A stretch of 64,000 nt of DNA from Flavobacteriales bacterium (GTDB taxonomy: Bacteria; Bacteroidota; Bacteroidia; Flavobacteriales_C; GCA-002722245): assembly GCA_002722245.1 (NCBI GenBank), contig PBLA01000027.1, positions 169,138-233,137 of the forward strand, given 5' to 3'. The position numbers and the translations under genes are program-made. The notes beneath the pieces were generated by a model, which saw only the letters and a list, made by a program, of their open reading frames with translations, made no database searches and was not told where the DNA came from. Shown piece by piece: positions 1 to 8,427 of this stretch (the first letter of the stretch is position 1; the number at the start of each line of letters is the position of its first letter).

Positions 1-1
1 G

Positions 2-2086
2 GTAGAACCTTACTTCAAAGGGTTGTTTGCACACGAAATTGCCCACAATTGGTTTTATGGCATGTTGGGCTCTAATGAAACCTACAGAGCGTTTATGGAT
101 GAAGGGTTTACACAATTTCTAACCATATGGAGTTTAGAAAAATTAGATGGGATAATTTATTCACCTTATAATCGTCCAAGAAATAAATGGTACAAGGATA
201 AGTATCGAGAAGCGCCAAAATCTAGAGATTTAAGGGCTTATCTTGGGTATTTAACAATGGCTATCAAAGGTGAAGATCCTCCACTTAACACTCACTCCTC
301 AGATTTTGATGGTGGATCATTAAGGCATGGAGGTGGTTACGGACAAGTATATTCAAAAACTGCAGTGATGCTTTATAATCTTCAGTATGTACTTGGAGAT
401 AGTTTATTTCTTAATGCGATGAAGAATTATGTTAATCGATGGAAGTTTGCGCACCCATATCCTGAAGATTTTAGATCAGCTATCATTTCCTATACAAACG
501 TTGACTTAAATTGGTTTTTTGATCAATGGTTGGAAACGACCAAGTCCATTGATTATGCCATTAAAAAAGTTAGAAAAATAAAGGGCGATACTTTTGAAAT
601 TTCCTTTATCAGAAAGGGGGAAATGCAGATGCCTATTGATTTTTCTGTTCTGGGTTTTAATGATACCGTTTATAACTATCACATTCCAAATACTTGGTTT
701 GTAAAATCAACAAACGCTAAAGTATTACCCAAATGGTACGGGTGGGGTAAGCTAAATCCTGAATACAAAGCGCAAGTAGTCGTTCCTTCAGGAATTTATG
801 ATGTTAAAATAGATACAACAGGAAGGTTAGCCGATATTAATCCCCTTAATAATACGTTAAAATTCCCTCTATTGATTGAATATGATGCTCAACTACGAAC
901 GTATGCCGATAAAGAACATTATCGGGTTAAAATTAAACCTGATTTTTGGTGGAATAGTTATGATGGAATTAAAGCAGGAGCCGATTTAAAGGCGAATTTT
1001 TTTAATTTAAAACATGTTATTGATGCGAAAATATGGTTAAATACCTCCATCATGCAAAGTAAGTATGGAGAGGAAGTGGCTATAGGCGGTTATGACGATT
1101 TATCCTATGATCTTAATTACAAAGATTTGTTGGCGAAATATGCTGAAAAATTATCCGTTAAAGGTAGACTAGCTTTAACAGGGGGGGTGCATAAATTTCA
1201 AATCGGTTTGTATAAAAAATCGCACAACGTAAAACATCAATTTGGAGGTTATGCGAAATCATTATTTAGAAGAAATGAAAACCAACTAATGTATGCTTTG
1301 TATCCGGATGCATGGCAAGTGAACAAATTAAACAATACGTTGAATTTATATTATAAACATAAATACAAAACGTGGAAAGGAAACGGTAGCCTACTAATTA
1401 AGTATAGAACAAGCGCTCTTTATAGCGATTTCAACTATGATGTTTTTTCTTTTGAAAATAAGTTTAATAAGTCCTTAAGAAAGTTTGTTTTAAAAACAAG
1501 AATATTCGGAGCGCTCGGTTACGGCGATTTATGGGCACCAGAATCCATGCTTTATTTAGCAGGAGCAAATCCTGAGCAGTTAAATGAGAACAAATTTACA
1601 CAAGCTGAAGGGGTGTTTACGAAATCACACACACAATTTGGAGAAAATATGAATGTTTTTCATGCAGGCGGAGGGCTTAACCTTAGAGGTTATGCAGGTT
1701 ATTTAATACCTGAACAAGTTGATGGTACTATTTTTTCTGCTTATCAAGGAACATCAGGTGCTTCAATTAATTTGGAGCTTGAGTTTGATCGCTACCTTGG
1801 TTTAAACTCTGTAAATCTGTTTCGAAGATGGATTGCGTTTAAAACATATGCATTTGCAGATGCTGGAATCATCAATGTGGTTGATTCAGATCCATTTTAT
1901 TTTTCTGCTCCCAGAGTTGACGCAGGTATGGGATATACAGTTACAATAAAGAAATTCTATCAATTTGAAACAACCAAGCCTGTGACGTTCCGAATGGATT
2001 TCCCCGTTTTTTTAAATAGAACCCCTAATGTGAGTCCAGATAGTTTTACGTATAGATGGATAATAGGAATAAATAGAGCGTTTTAA
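2..2086 (+). CDS. M1 family metallopeptidase with C-terminal outer-membrane barrel (5' truncated)
   Basis: The reading frame is open from base 2 and enters mid-protein, so the start lies outside the window. The visible part opens with the gluzincin zinc motif HEIAH at about residues 11-15 and the third ligand in MDEGFTQF, which is the catalytic core of M1 aminopeptidases. The peptidase part runs to about residue 270. The remainder is rich in alternating aromatic and polar strands, includes GGGLNLRGY (an LRGY motif like that of Omp85/surface-antigen barrels), and ends in a C-terminal Phe (GINRAF), the usual signal for barrel insertion. I infer a peptidase displayed on, or inserted into, the outer membrane. 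The stop overlaps the convergent glycosyltransferase gene by four bases. The M1 assignment is firm; the barrel is inferred from composition and the terminal motif. Confidence 0.85.
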   Translation, partial: VEPYFKGLFAHEIAHNWFYGMLGSNETYRAFMDEGFTQFLTIWSLEKLDGIIYSPYNRPRNKWYKDKYREAPKSRDLRAYLGYLTMAIKGEDPPLNTHSSDFDGGSLRHGGGYGQVYSKTAVMLYNLQYVLGDSLFLNAMKNYVNRWKFAHPYPEDFRSAIISYTNVDLNWFFDQWLETTKSIDYAIKKVRKIKGDTFEISFIRKGEMQMPIDFSVLGFNDTVYNYHIPNTWFVKSTNAKVLPKWYGWGKLNPEYKAQVVVPSGIYDVKIDTTGRLADINPLNNTLKFPLLIEYDAQLRTYADKEHYRVKIKPDFWWNSYDGIKAGADLKANFFNLKHVIDAKIWLNTSIMQSKYGEEVAIGGYDDLSYDLNYKDLLAKYAEKLSVKGRLALTGGVHKFQIGLYKKSHNVKHQFGGYAKSLFRRNENQLMYALYPDAWQVNKLNNTLNLYYKHKYKTWKGNGSLLIKYRTSALYSDFNYDVFSFENKFNKSLRKFVLKTRIFGALGYGDLWAPESMLYLAGANPEQLNENKFTQAEGVFTKSHTQFGENMNVFHAGGGLNLRGYAGYLIPEQVDGTIFSAYQGTSGASINLELEFDRYLGLNSVNLFRRWIAFKTYAFADAGIINVVDSDPFYFSAPRVDAGMGYTVTIKKFYQFETTKPVTFRMDFPVFLNRTPNVSPDSFTYRWIIGINRAF

Positions 2087-3390
2087 ACCATTTTTGATTC
2101 AAGAATAGTGACAAGATTCTCCACTTGTCTTTCCCTCGAAAACGCCTGAATTCGATCCGTTGAAATATCATTTGATTCTGCTATCCCTTCTTTGTATTTC
2201 GTATATTCGGTTTCTAAAAATTTGACGAGATCTTCTTCATCAGACAAAACACAACCACAACCTGATGAATTTACGATGTCTTCAATTGCTCCATTATCAG
2301 ATGGAGCAACAATAATTTTTGTCCCGCTCGCAATGTATTCATATATTTTACTTGCTATAATACCTTTATACCCTTGCCAGGCGACATGAAGAAGCAAATG
2401 AGCTCTTTTTTCAAGAGTAAGAATATCTTCTCGAGGAATACGATCGGAACACTCAAAATAATCTTCATAACCCTCCATAATTTTTTTTATTCTGGATTCT
2501 TGCTCTCCAAAAAAAGCTAAGCCAGGAAAAAGTAACTTTGTTTTAATGTCCGTGTGTTGATCAATTAACTTTTTAAAAGCACTACAGAAAAGTTCAATTT
2601 TTTGACCGTCATATAAAGTACCAATATAGGTAATTGTAAAATCCTCTAATTTTGAGTCATCTTTTACCACGTTAAAGTCCTCAAAAGCAATTCCATTAAA
2701 GAGAGGAGCACTTTTTACACCCGTTAATTTTTCAATTGACTTACCAATAGGACCCGAACTTGCCGTGACGGAATGTGCTGTTGATACCCATTTTTTTTCA
2801 AACTTACGGTCAAGTGAATGAATAATTCGTCTGAACAACGAACTAGTGTGATCATTTATCTCACTTGTGGACCATGCATCGCGATAATCTGCAGTCCATG
2901 GGATGCCAAAAGTTTTATGAAGAAGGTAACCGAACTTAAATGTATTAAAAGGATTGCCGCTGATGATTAAATGCGAGAAACGTTCTTTTTGAATGAGTTT
3001 TTTAGAAAAGGAATAAATGTTAGAATAAGGAATAGCAACATTTGAAAAATATTGGAAGAAGAGCTCTAGAAAAGTAAGAGCCTGTCTTATTTTTGAATAT
3101 TTTGACTCACCATATTTCTGATAAATACGATCCCTAAGGTTACCCTTATAAGGCAAATAGTATACTTCGTAATGTTCGTTTTTCACATGCTCTATTCCAT
3201 CAGAACTTGGCAGAGAAACATCTTTTAATGTCTTTAACTTTGTTTCCCATTTTCGAGTAACAATTACAGGGTAATATCCAAACTTATGCAACCATTTTGC
3301 CCAGGAAAAAACGCGTTGCGAAGCAGTGAGGCTACAGGGAGGGAAAAAGTATGAAATAATTAAAATAGGTTTCAACGTACTGCTTTTCAT
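2083..3390 (-). CDS. Glycosyltransferase, GT4-like
   Basis: A 435-residue protein whose N-terminus (ILIISYFFPP) is typical of GT-B glycosyltransferases. The motif DYRDAW at about residue 167 and a C-terminal half with ITYIGTLYDGQK and KIYEYIASGTKIIVAP match the donor-binding Rossmann domain of GT4-like enzymes, where a Glu in this kind of loop contacts the nucleotide sugar. It probably transfers a sugar to a surface glycan or glycolipid; donor and acceptor cannot be read. Its ATG overlaps the stop of the upstream M61 peptidase gene in an ATGA arrangement, so the two are translationally coupled. No other polysaccharide genes are adjacent, so it looks like an isolated enzyme rather than part of a capsule cluster. 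Confidence 0.8.
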   Translation of the reverse strand: MKSSTLKPILIISYFFPPCSLTASQRVFSWAKWLHKFGYYPVIVTRKWETKLKTLKDVSLPSSDGIEHVKNEHYEVYYLPYKGNLRDRIYQKYGESKYSKIRQALTFLELFFQYFSNVAIPYSNIYSFSKKLIQKERFSHLIISGNPFNTFKFGYLLHKTFGIPWTADYRDAWSTSEINDHTSSLFRRIIHSLDRKFEKKWVSTAHSVTASSGPIGKSIEKLTGVKSAPLFNGIAFEDFNVVKDDSKLEDFTITYIGTLYDGQKIELFCSAFKKLIDQHTDIKTKLLFPGLAFFGEQESRIKKIMEGYEDYFECSDRIPREDILTLEKRAHLLLHVAWQGYKGIIASKIYEYIASGTKIIVAPSDNGAIEDIVNSSGCGCVLSDEEDLVKFLETEYTKYKEGIAESNDISTDRIQAFSRERQVENLVTILESKMV

Positions 3391-5087
3391 GCTCCAAGCC
3401 AGTTTTTTAATAATTTATTTTGTTTAGAAGAAGGTAAAATTAATCTAACTTTTGGGAAGAATGATTGAGATGAAGGGAATAGATTCATATTTTTCGTTCG
3501 TCCGTCTTTTTTTATTGTTACCTCTAATTTTCCACCAAAATATTCAGCCCAGTGTTTAGCACTATCGCTTTTAATCGTTATGCCGTTAATTGCAATAATT
3601 TCATCGCCTATCGTAATGCCAGCTTTCTCGGCTGGTGAATCTGGAGCAATGAGGTAGGCTTTAGAAGATCCCAAAGAAGAGTAAAAACCATATTTTGCAG
3701 CGAGTTTATCTTGATTTTCCTCTTTTTTTAATCCGATACCAAAAGGCTGAAGAACTTCCTTCAGAACAGAGTAATATTGCTCCTTACCATAGAAATAATT
3801 TTTCCATAATAAATCAAGAGAACTCCCTAAAGCTTTTTCAATTGAAAGTTTAAAAAAATCCTCTGTAATTCCCTTGTTTAACTTTGCTCTTTTGTTAAAA
3901 AAAGTATTCATCACATCATCTAGTGATTTTTCACCTTGACTTTTTCCACGAATAGTAAGGTCCAATATGCAAGCCATTAGGCAACCCTCGGTGTAAATGG
4001 ATCCTTTTCTATTTGGTATACCTCTTTCATAGCCATCTAACCACGTGTCGAAGGAGGAATCAGCAACAGACTTATTTAAAGTACCGTAATTATAAAAATG
4101 ACGATCAAGAGTTTTGTTAATTTGTTTTATGAATTGATCTTTTGTGAAAACACCACTTCGTTTGAGCATTAAATCACCATAATATGTAGTAACCCCTTCT
4201 GTGAGATAACCCATTCTCGTATAGTTTTCTTTGGTGTAATCATAAGGAAGCATATCAGCTGGTCGGATTGATTTTACATTCCATGCATGAAATAATTCGT
4301 GAGACGAAACACCTAAAAATTCTTCATAGTTCTCGTCATCGAAAACAGAATAACCAGGCCCCAAACAAATAACAGTACTTTTTTGATGCTCAACACCGTG
4401 ATAGGCTTTAAAAGGAAGTATTTGGTATAAAAAGTGATATTCGGTAAATGGAAATTCATTAAAAACATTTAATTGTTCTTGTGTAAAGCGCTTAAAATCT
4501 TTTAAGATTTTCTTCCATGGTGGCTTGCATTCTCCATGAAACCAAACGTTAAATTTCACTCCCTTAACCTTATATGATCCGTGCTGTAAACGTTCACTAA
4601 TTATAATAGGAGAGTCTACAAGCTCATCGAATGATTCAGCAAAAAAGTAATTTTCCTTTTTTTTCAAACTCGTAGCAATATCATTCTTTTGTGTATTTTC
4701 TAAAATCACACGAACAGATTCGTGTTGTCGTCCTTCAACATATAGACAACAATTAATAGGATTGATGTAGATTTGGTGATCATCAACCCATGTTGATCCG
4801 GCATCTAATGTATTCGCATAGTAATTATAGGTAATTTTGAATTTTTTAATTTTGCCCGTTTTAATTCTCCATTTATCTTTTGTGACTTTTTCAAAATCTA
4901 ACCTTTTGTTGTTCAGGGTTCTTACTTCAAGTTTTTGAATATTCTTAGCGAAATTTGCCAGCTCATAACGACCAGGTCGCCAAGCTGGGAGTTGCAAAAA
5001 TACCTCCTCATCCTTATTGTTTTCAACTGTGCACTCAATATCTAAAAACTTGCTCCCTCGATTAAAAGACTGAAAAGAATATACCAT
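3387..5087 (-). CDS. M61 family glycyl aminopeptidase-like protease with PDZ domain
   Basis: A 566-residue protein with the M61 layout: an N-terminal beta-rich domain (about 1-165), a gluzincin catalytic domain with SSHELFHAWNVK at about residue 260 (the HExxH zinc site) and downstream LTEGVTTYYGDL supplying the third zinc ligand Glu, then a PDZ domain at about 465-545 (SPAEKAGITIGDEIIAINGI). M61 enzymes remove N-terminal Gly or Ala from peptides. No clear signal peptide is visible at the chosen ATG, so location is uncertain; the protein may be cytoplasmic or periplasmic. The gene is first in a two-gene unit with the glycosyltransferase, overlapping by four bases. Length and motif order match full-length family members. 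Confidence 0.9.
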   Translation of the reverse strand: MVYSFQSFNRGSKFLDIECTVENNKDEEVFLQLPAWRPGRYELANFAKNIQKLEVRTLNNKRLDFEKVTKDKWRIKTGKIKKFKITYNYYANTLDAGSTWVDDHQIYINPINCCLYVEGRQHESVRVILENTQKNDIATSLKKKENYFFAESFDELVDSPIIISERLQHGSYKVKGVKFNVWFHGECKPPWKKILKDFKRFTQEQLNVFNEFPFTEYHFLYQILPFKAYHGVEHQKSTVICLGPGYSVFDDENYEEFLGVSSHELFHAWNVKSIRPADMLPYDYTKENYTRMGYLTEGVTTYYGDLMLKRSGVFTKDQFIKQINKTLDRHFYNYGTLNKSVADSSFDTWLDGYERGIPNRKGSIYTEGCLMACILDLTIRGKSQGEKSLDDVMNTFFNKRAKLNKGITEDFFKLSIEKALGSSLDLLWKNYFYGKEQYYSVLKEVLQPFGIGLKKEENQDKLAAKYGFYSSLGSSKAYLIAPDSPAEKAGITIGDEIIAINGITIKSDSAKHWAEYFGGKLEVTIKKDGRTKNMNLFPSSQSFFPKVRLILPSSKQNKLLKNWLGA

Positions 5088-5133
5088 CGCTTAAAATTTG
5101 AATAGTTTAAAACTAAGTAATTGTTTTTATTCG

Positions 5134-5214
5134 GACGCAGAGAAAATAAGAATACGCAGAGATCCCAGGTCCTCTCTTTTTCCTTTGCGTCATCTCTGCG
5201 ACCTCTACGTTGAA
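5134..5214. repeat. CGCAGAG-type intergenic palindromic repeat
   Basis: This stretch carries several copies of CGCAGAG and its complement. The arm CGCAGAGAT at 5155-5163 is matched exactly by ATCTCTGCG at 5192-5200, and two further partial copies (ACGCAGAGA at 5135 and CGACCTCTACG at 5199) flank it. It can fold into an imperfect hairpin. Similar CTCTGCG-rich intergenic repeats are scattered through many bacterial genomes. An open frame of 78 codons crosses it, but the composition is that of the repeat, not of a protein. It lies between the divergent M61 and lpdA genes. Confidence 0.6.
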
Positions 5215-5330
5215 CGAATCGCGAACATGTTTAAATCAACATGTGTAAAAAATACCTTATGTCCTTTTGGGACATCCTCCTCTAAATATCATATCTTCGC
5301 AGAAGATTTTGTCACTAAAAAATTAAGGAA

Positions 5331-6719
5331 ATGAATTACGATGTTATTGTCATAGGAAGTGGACCTGGAGGATATGTAACTGCAATAAGAGCATCTCAAT
5401 TGGGATTAAAAACAGCTGTAGTTGAACGATCTGAATTGGGTGGGATTTGCTTGAATTGGGGATGTATACCAACAAAAGCGTTATTAAAAAGTGCCAATGT
5501 ATTTGAATACATTCAGCATGCAGAAGACTATGGAATTACCGTTAATGATGCGAAGGCTGATTTTAATGCAATGGTGAAAAGAAGTAGAGGTGTAGCTGAA
5601 GGGATGAGTAAAGGCATTCAATTCCTTATGAAGAAAAATAAAATCGAGGTTATCGCTGGAACAGCCAAGCTAAAAGCAGGTAAAAAAATAGATGTTACTG
5701 ATGCTGAAGGTAAGGTTGCTGAATATTCTGCCGAGAGCATTATAATCGCTACAGGAGCGCGTTCAAGAGAGTTGCCTAATTTGCCTCAAGATGGAGAAAA
5801 AATTATAGGATATCGAAAAGCAATGACCTTAGAAAAACAACCGAAATCGTTAGTGGTGGTTGGATCAGGAGCTATAGGTGTTGAGTTTGCTTATTTCTAC
5901 AATTCAATTGGTACAGATGTTACGATTGTAGAATTTTTGCCAAACATTGTTCCAAATGAAGATGAGGATGTTTCAAAGACACTTGAAAAAAGTTTCAAGA
6001 AGCAAGGAATAAAGATCATGACAAAATCTTCCGTTGAGTCTGTAGATACTTCAGGAAAAGGATGCAAGGTTAAAGTGAAGACAGAAAAAGGAGAAGAAAC
6101 ATTAGAGGCAGACGTGGTGTTGAGTGCAGTTGGTATTCAATCAAATATTGAGAATCTTGGGCTGGAGGATGTAGGTATTGTAGTTGATGCAGGAAAAATA
6201 ATCGTGGACGACTACTACCAAACTAATATTCCTGGATATTATGCGATAGGAGATGTTATTCCAGGTCCTGCACTTGCGCATGTGGCCTCAGCAGAAGGAA
6301 TCACTTGTGTAGAGAAGATAGCAGGAATGGATGTAGAAACAATAGATTACAATAACATTCCAGGGTGTACCTATTGCTCTCCAGAGGTTGCCTCTGTAGG
6401 GTATACAGAAGCGCAAGCCAAAGAAGAAGGATATGAAATCAAAGTAGGGAAGTTTCCATTTTCAGCATCAGGAAAAGCTTCTGCTGCAGGTACGAAGGAT
6501 GGTTTTGTGAAAGTGATTTATGATGCCCAATATGGTGAATGGTTAGGAGCGCATTTTATAGGAGCAAATGTAACAGAAATGGTTTCTGAAGCAGTTGCTG
6601 CAAGGAAACTAGAAACAACTGGTCATGAAATATTAAAAGCCATACATCCGCATCCAACATTAAGTGAGGCTGTTATGGAAGCCACCGCTGCTGCTTATGA
6701 TGAGGTGATTCATTTATAA
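5331..6719 (+). CDS. lpdA: Dihydrolipoyl dehydrogenase
   Basis: A 462-residue flavoprotein that reoxidises dihydrolipoamide in 2-oxoacid dehydrogenase complexes and the glycine cleavage system, producing NADH. The N-terminal GSGPGGYVTAIRA binds FAD, GGICLNWGCIPTKALL at about 38-53 holds the redox-active disulfide (CxxxxC), VVVGSGAIGVEFA at about 173-186 is the NAD site, YAIGDV closes the FAD domain, and HPHPTLSEA near the C-terminus carries the catalytic His-Glu pair. Length is standard. The ATG at 5331 follows AAGGAA, and a TATCTTCG element at 5292 resembles a Bacteroidota -7 box. The other subunits of the complex are not in the window. A strong terminator follows. Confidence 0.96.
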   Translation: MNYDVIVIGSGPGGYVTAIRASQLGLKTAVVERSELGGICLNWGCIPTKALLKSANVFEYIQHAEDYGITVNDAKADFNAMVKRSRGVAEGMSKGIQFLMKKNKIEVIAGTAKLKAGKKIDVTDAEGKVAEYSAESIIIATGARSRELPNLPQDGEKIIGYRKAMTLEKQPKSLVVVGSGAIGVEFAYFYNSIGTDVTIVEFLPNIVPNEDEDVSKTLEKSFKKQGIKIMTKSSVESVDTSGKGCKVKVKTEKGEETLEADVVLSAVGIQSNIENLGLEDVGIVVDAGKIIVDDYYQTNIPGYYAIGDVIPGPALAHVASAEGITCVEKIAGMDVETIDYNNIPGCTYCSPEVASVGYTEAQAKEEGYEIKVGKFPFSASGKASAAGTKDGFVKVIYDAQYGEWLGAHFIGANVTEMVSEAVAARKLETTGHEILKAIHPHPTLSEAVMEATAAAYDEVIHL

Positions 6720-6750
6720 CGTATACTACCTTCGCTAATAAGGTGCAAAT

Positions 6751-6788
6751 AAAAAAGCCCAATAAAGAGTTCTTTATTGGGCTTTTTT
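6751..6788. terminator. Bidirectional intrinsic terminator
   Basis: A perfect inverted repeat: AAAAAAGCCCAATAAAGA, a two-base loop, then the exact complement ending in TTTTTT. A-run and T-run sit on both sides, so it can end lpdA on the plus strand and the DUF551 transcript on the minus strand. Confidence 0.92.
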
Positions 6789-6809
6789 GTCCCTCAATTT
6801 CATGAAAAA

Positions 6810-7094
6810 TCATTCAGGTTTTTCGGGTAATGGCATCCAGTGGGTAACCTCTTGAAAAAAGTGATTACTTAATCCCTCACCACTCCAAAAATCATTTGTA
6901 TCACTGTTTTTGTGTTTTGGTTTATGTTCTCCGTAAAAATTCTTAATAAAGGTAAGTACCTTAACAGGTTTAAGTTCAACCTCACCTGGTGTACCTGGAA
7001 GTGGCACATAATTTTCAGGTACAAAAGCGATTACGCGTTGGCCGTCCTCAGGTAGTTGGTCTATGGTTTTAATCCAATCCATTTCTATTTCCAT
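6810..7094 (-). CDS. DUF551 domain-containing protein
   Basis: A 94-residue protein that starts with MDWIKTIDQLPEDGQRV and ends with VTHWMPLPEKPE, the two hallmarks of DUF551 proteins (W-I-x-x-x-x-x-LP-x-x-G near the start, THWMPLP near the end). The function of the family is not established; members are common in phages and bacteria. The ATG at 7094 is used here, but an in-frame ATG four codons later at 7082 starts directly at MDW and may be the real one. It lies 32 bp downstream of the flippase-like gene on the same strand and probably shares its transcript. It is cytoplasmic, with no membrane segment. Confidence 0.75.
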   Translation of the reverse strand: MEIEMDWIKTIDQLPEDGQRVIAFVPENYVPLPGTPGEVELKPVKVLTFIKNFYGEHKPKHKNSDTNDFWSGEGLSNHFFQEVTHWMPLPEKPE

Positions 7095-7126
7095 TTACTG
7101 CAAAAAATTTTGAATGATAGGGACTC

Positions 7127-8131
7127 CTACGAAAATTTTTCAGTTTTGTTCATGTATGGAAGAACAGCAAATGAAATTAAACCCGCAATCACTACGGTGA
7201 TCGTCATTACAACAAATGCAACATTTGCCCAAATAGTTGCGGATTCTTCTTGAACATTAAGCGCAGTCAATGCCATAATTACCATAATCTGCCATGCTCC
7301 AGCGCCACCCGTAGTGGGAGCCACCATACCAAAACTTCCAGCAATAAAAGCAGTAAGTCCGGCTGCTAATGATAAATTTGAGGTAGGTTCATAAGCAAAG
7401 AAGCATATGTAAAACATTCCCACGTAACCTATCCATATTACAAGAGTGTGTAAAAAAAATAAGCCTTTCGTTTTCATTTTAAAAACTTGGATAAAACTGG
7501 CTTTTAATTCACGTAATAATTTTTCTACTTTTTTCATCGGCGACAACGAAAAGATTTTTTTTCTCAATTTATAAAGCAGAATCAAACAAATAAGACTAAG
7601 TAGTGATAGTACTATGATCATTACTCGATTATTAATTACACTCGTGACTAAATCAGGCAACGAGGATTTAAAATATAAATTACTAAAGAGGTCAAATTGA
7701 AGTATTAATAGGAGTCCAGTGAAAAAAAGCAATGTGAGTAAATCAAAGGCTCGTTCAATAAATACAGTTCCAAGAAGTTGAGGGACAGGAATGCCTTCAT
7801 ATTTATATAATGTCCCACACCTAGCAACCTCTCCCGATCTTGGAATTGCAACATTGGAAGCGTACATAAATAAAACGCTAGCAAAAACATTTTTGGTTTT
7901 AGGACGATGTCCGGTAGATTCAATTAACAGTTTCCAGCGTAAAGCTCTAGAATAATGTGAAGCCATTGCGAATACGGCTGAAATTGCAAAAAAACCGTAA
8001 TTCATTGATTTGGCACCGTTCCAAAATGCATCAAAAGTTAAGTTTGTTCTCGAGAAACTCCACCATACTAATCCTATCCCAATAGAAAGGAATAATGCCT
8101 GTTTAAAGAGTTTTTTAGTTTGAATATTCAC
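7127..8131 (-). CDS. Flippase-like membrane protein (LPG synthase transmembrane domain family)
   Basis: A 334-residue integral membrane protein with about eight hydrophobic segments. It carries the family features of the lysylphosphatidylglycerol synthase transmembrane domain (UPF0104): a conserved SGEVARCGTLYKYEGI segment at about residues 98-113, followed by GTVFIERAFDLL, and a glycine-rich APTTGGAGAW near the C-terminus. The family is thought to flip lipids or lipid-linked compounds across the inner membrane. The cytoplasmic aminoacyl-transfer domain of MprF is absent, so lysyl-PG synthesis is not expected. The gene is upstream of the DUF551 gene and divergent from the beta-helix lipoprotein gene. 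The substrate is unknown. Confidence 0.85.
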   Translation of the reverse strand: MNIQTKKLFKQALFLSIGIGLVWWSFSRTNLTFDAFWNGAKSMNYGFFAISAVFAMASHYSRALRWKLLIESTGHRPKTKNVFASVLFMYASNVAIPRSGEVARCGTLYKYEGIPVPQLLGTVFIERAFDLLTLLFFTGLLLILQFDLFSNLYFKSSLPDLVTSVINNRVMIIVLSLLSLICLILLYKLRKKIFSLSPMKKVEKLLRELKASFIQVFKMKTKGLFFLHTLVIWIGYVGMFYICFFAYEPTSNLSLAAGLTAFIAGSFGMVAPTTGGAGAWQIMVIMALTALNVQEESATIWANVAFVVMTITVVIAGLISFAVLPYMNKTEKFS

Positions 8132-8314
8132 TGAGACAAATGTACATAATAATATTTCTAGTCAAAATGGCGAAAAAAAATAGCTGTTTAAATGCAGCGT
8201 ACAAATTAATCTTAGACAACATAAAAATTAACAGTTGAAATTATTTCTGAGATTGATTTAAGGTGTTGTAAATGTGTGTTTTAAGTGTTTTGGTAATCTT
8301 AAATGCTCAAAAAT

Positions 8315-8332
8315 TTAACATAAACATTACAC
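8315..8332 (+). promoter_or_regulatory. Pho-box-like direct repeat before the lipoprotein gene
   Basis: Within the 296-bp gap between divergent genes, TTAACAT, four bases, then ATTACAC gives a 7-4-7 spacing like a PhoB-type site, followed by further AT-rich 11-bp periodic sequence. The repeat is less perfect than the one before the receptor gene at 9719. The rest of the gap is AT-rich with no other clear element. Confidence 0.3.
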
Positions 8333-8427
8333 ATTATTAAAAAACTAATAATTGAACATTAACGCATTTTAAATCACTTACGAACTAATTTTGAGCAAAC
8401 TAATTATAATTTAATTACCTACGTATT

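Noticed and set aside
5098..5334. Open frame of 78 codons on the plus strand before lpdA
   Set aside because: It crosses the CGCAGAG repeat and has no recognisable protein pattern; composition follows the repeat.
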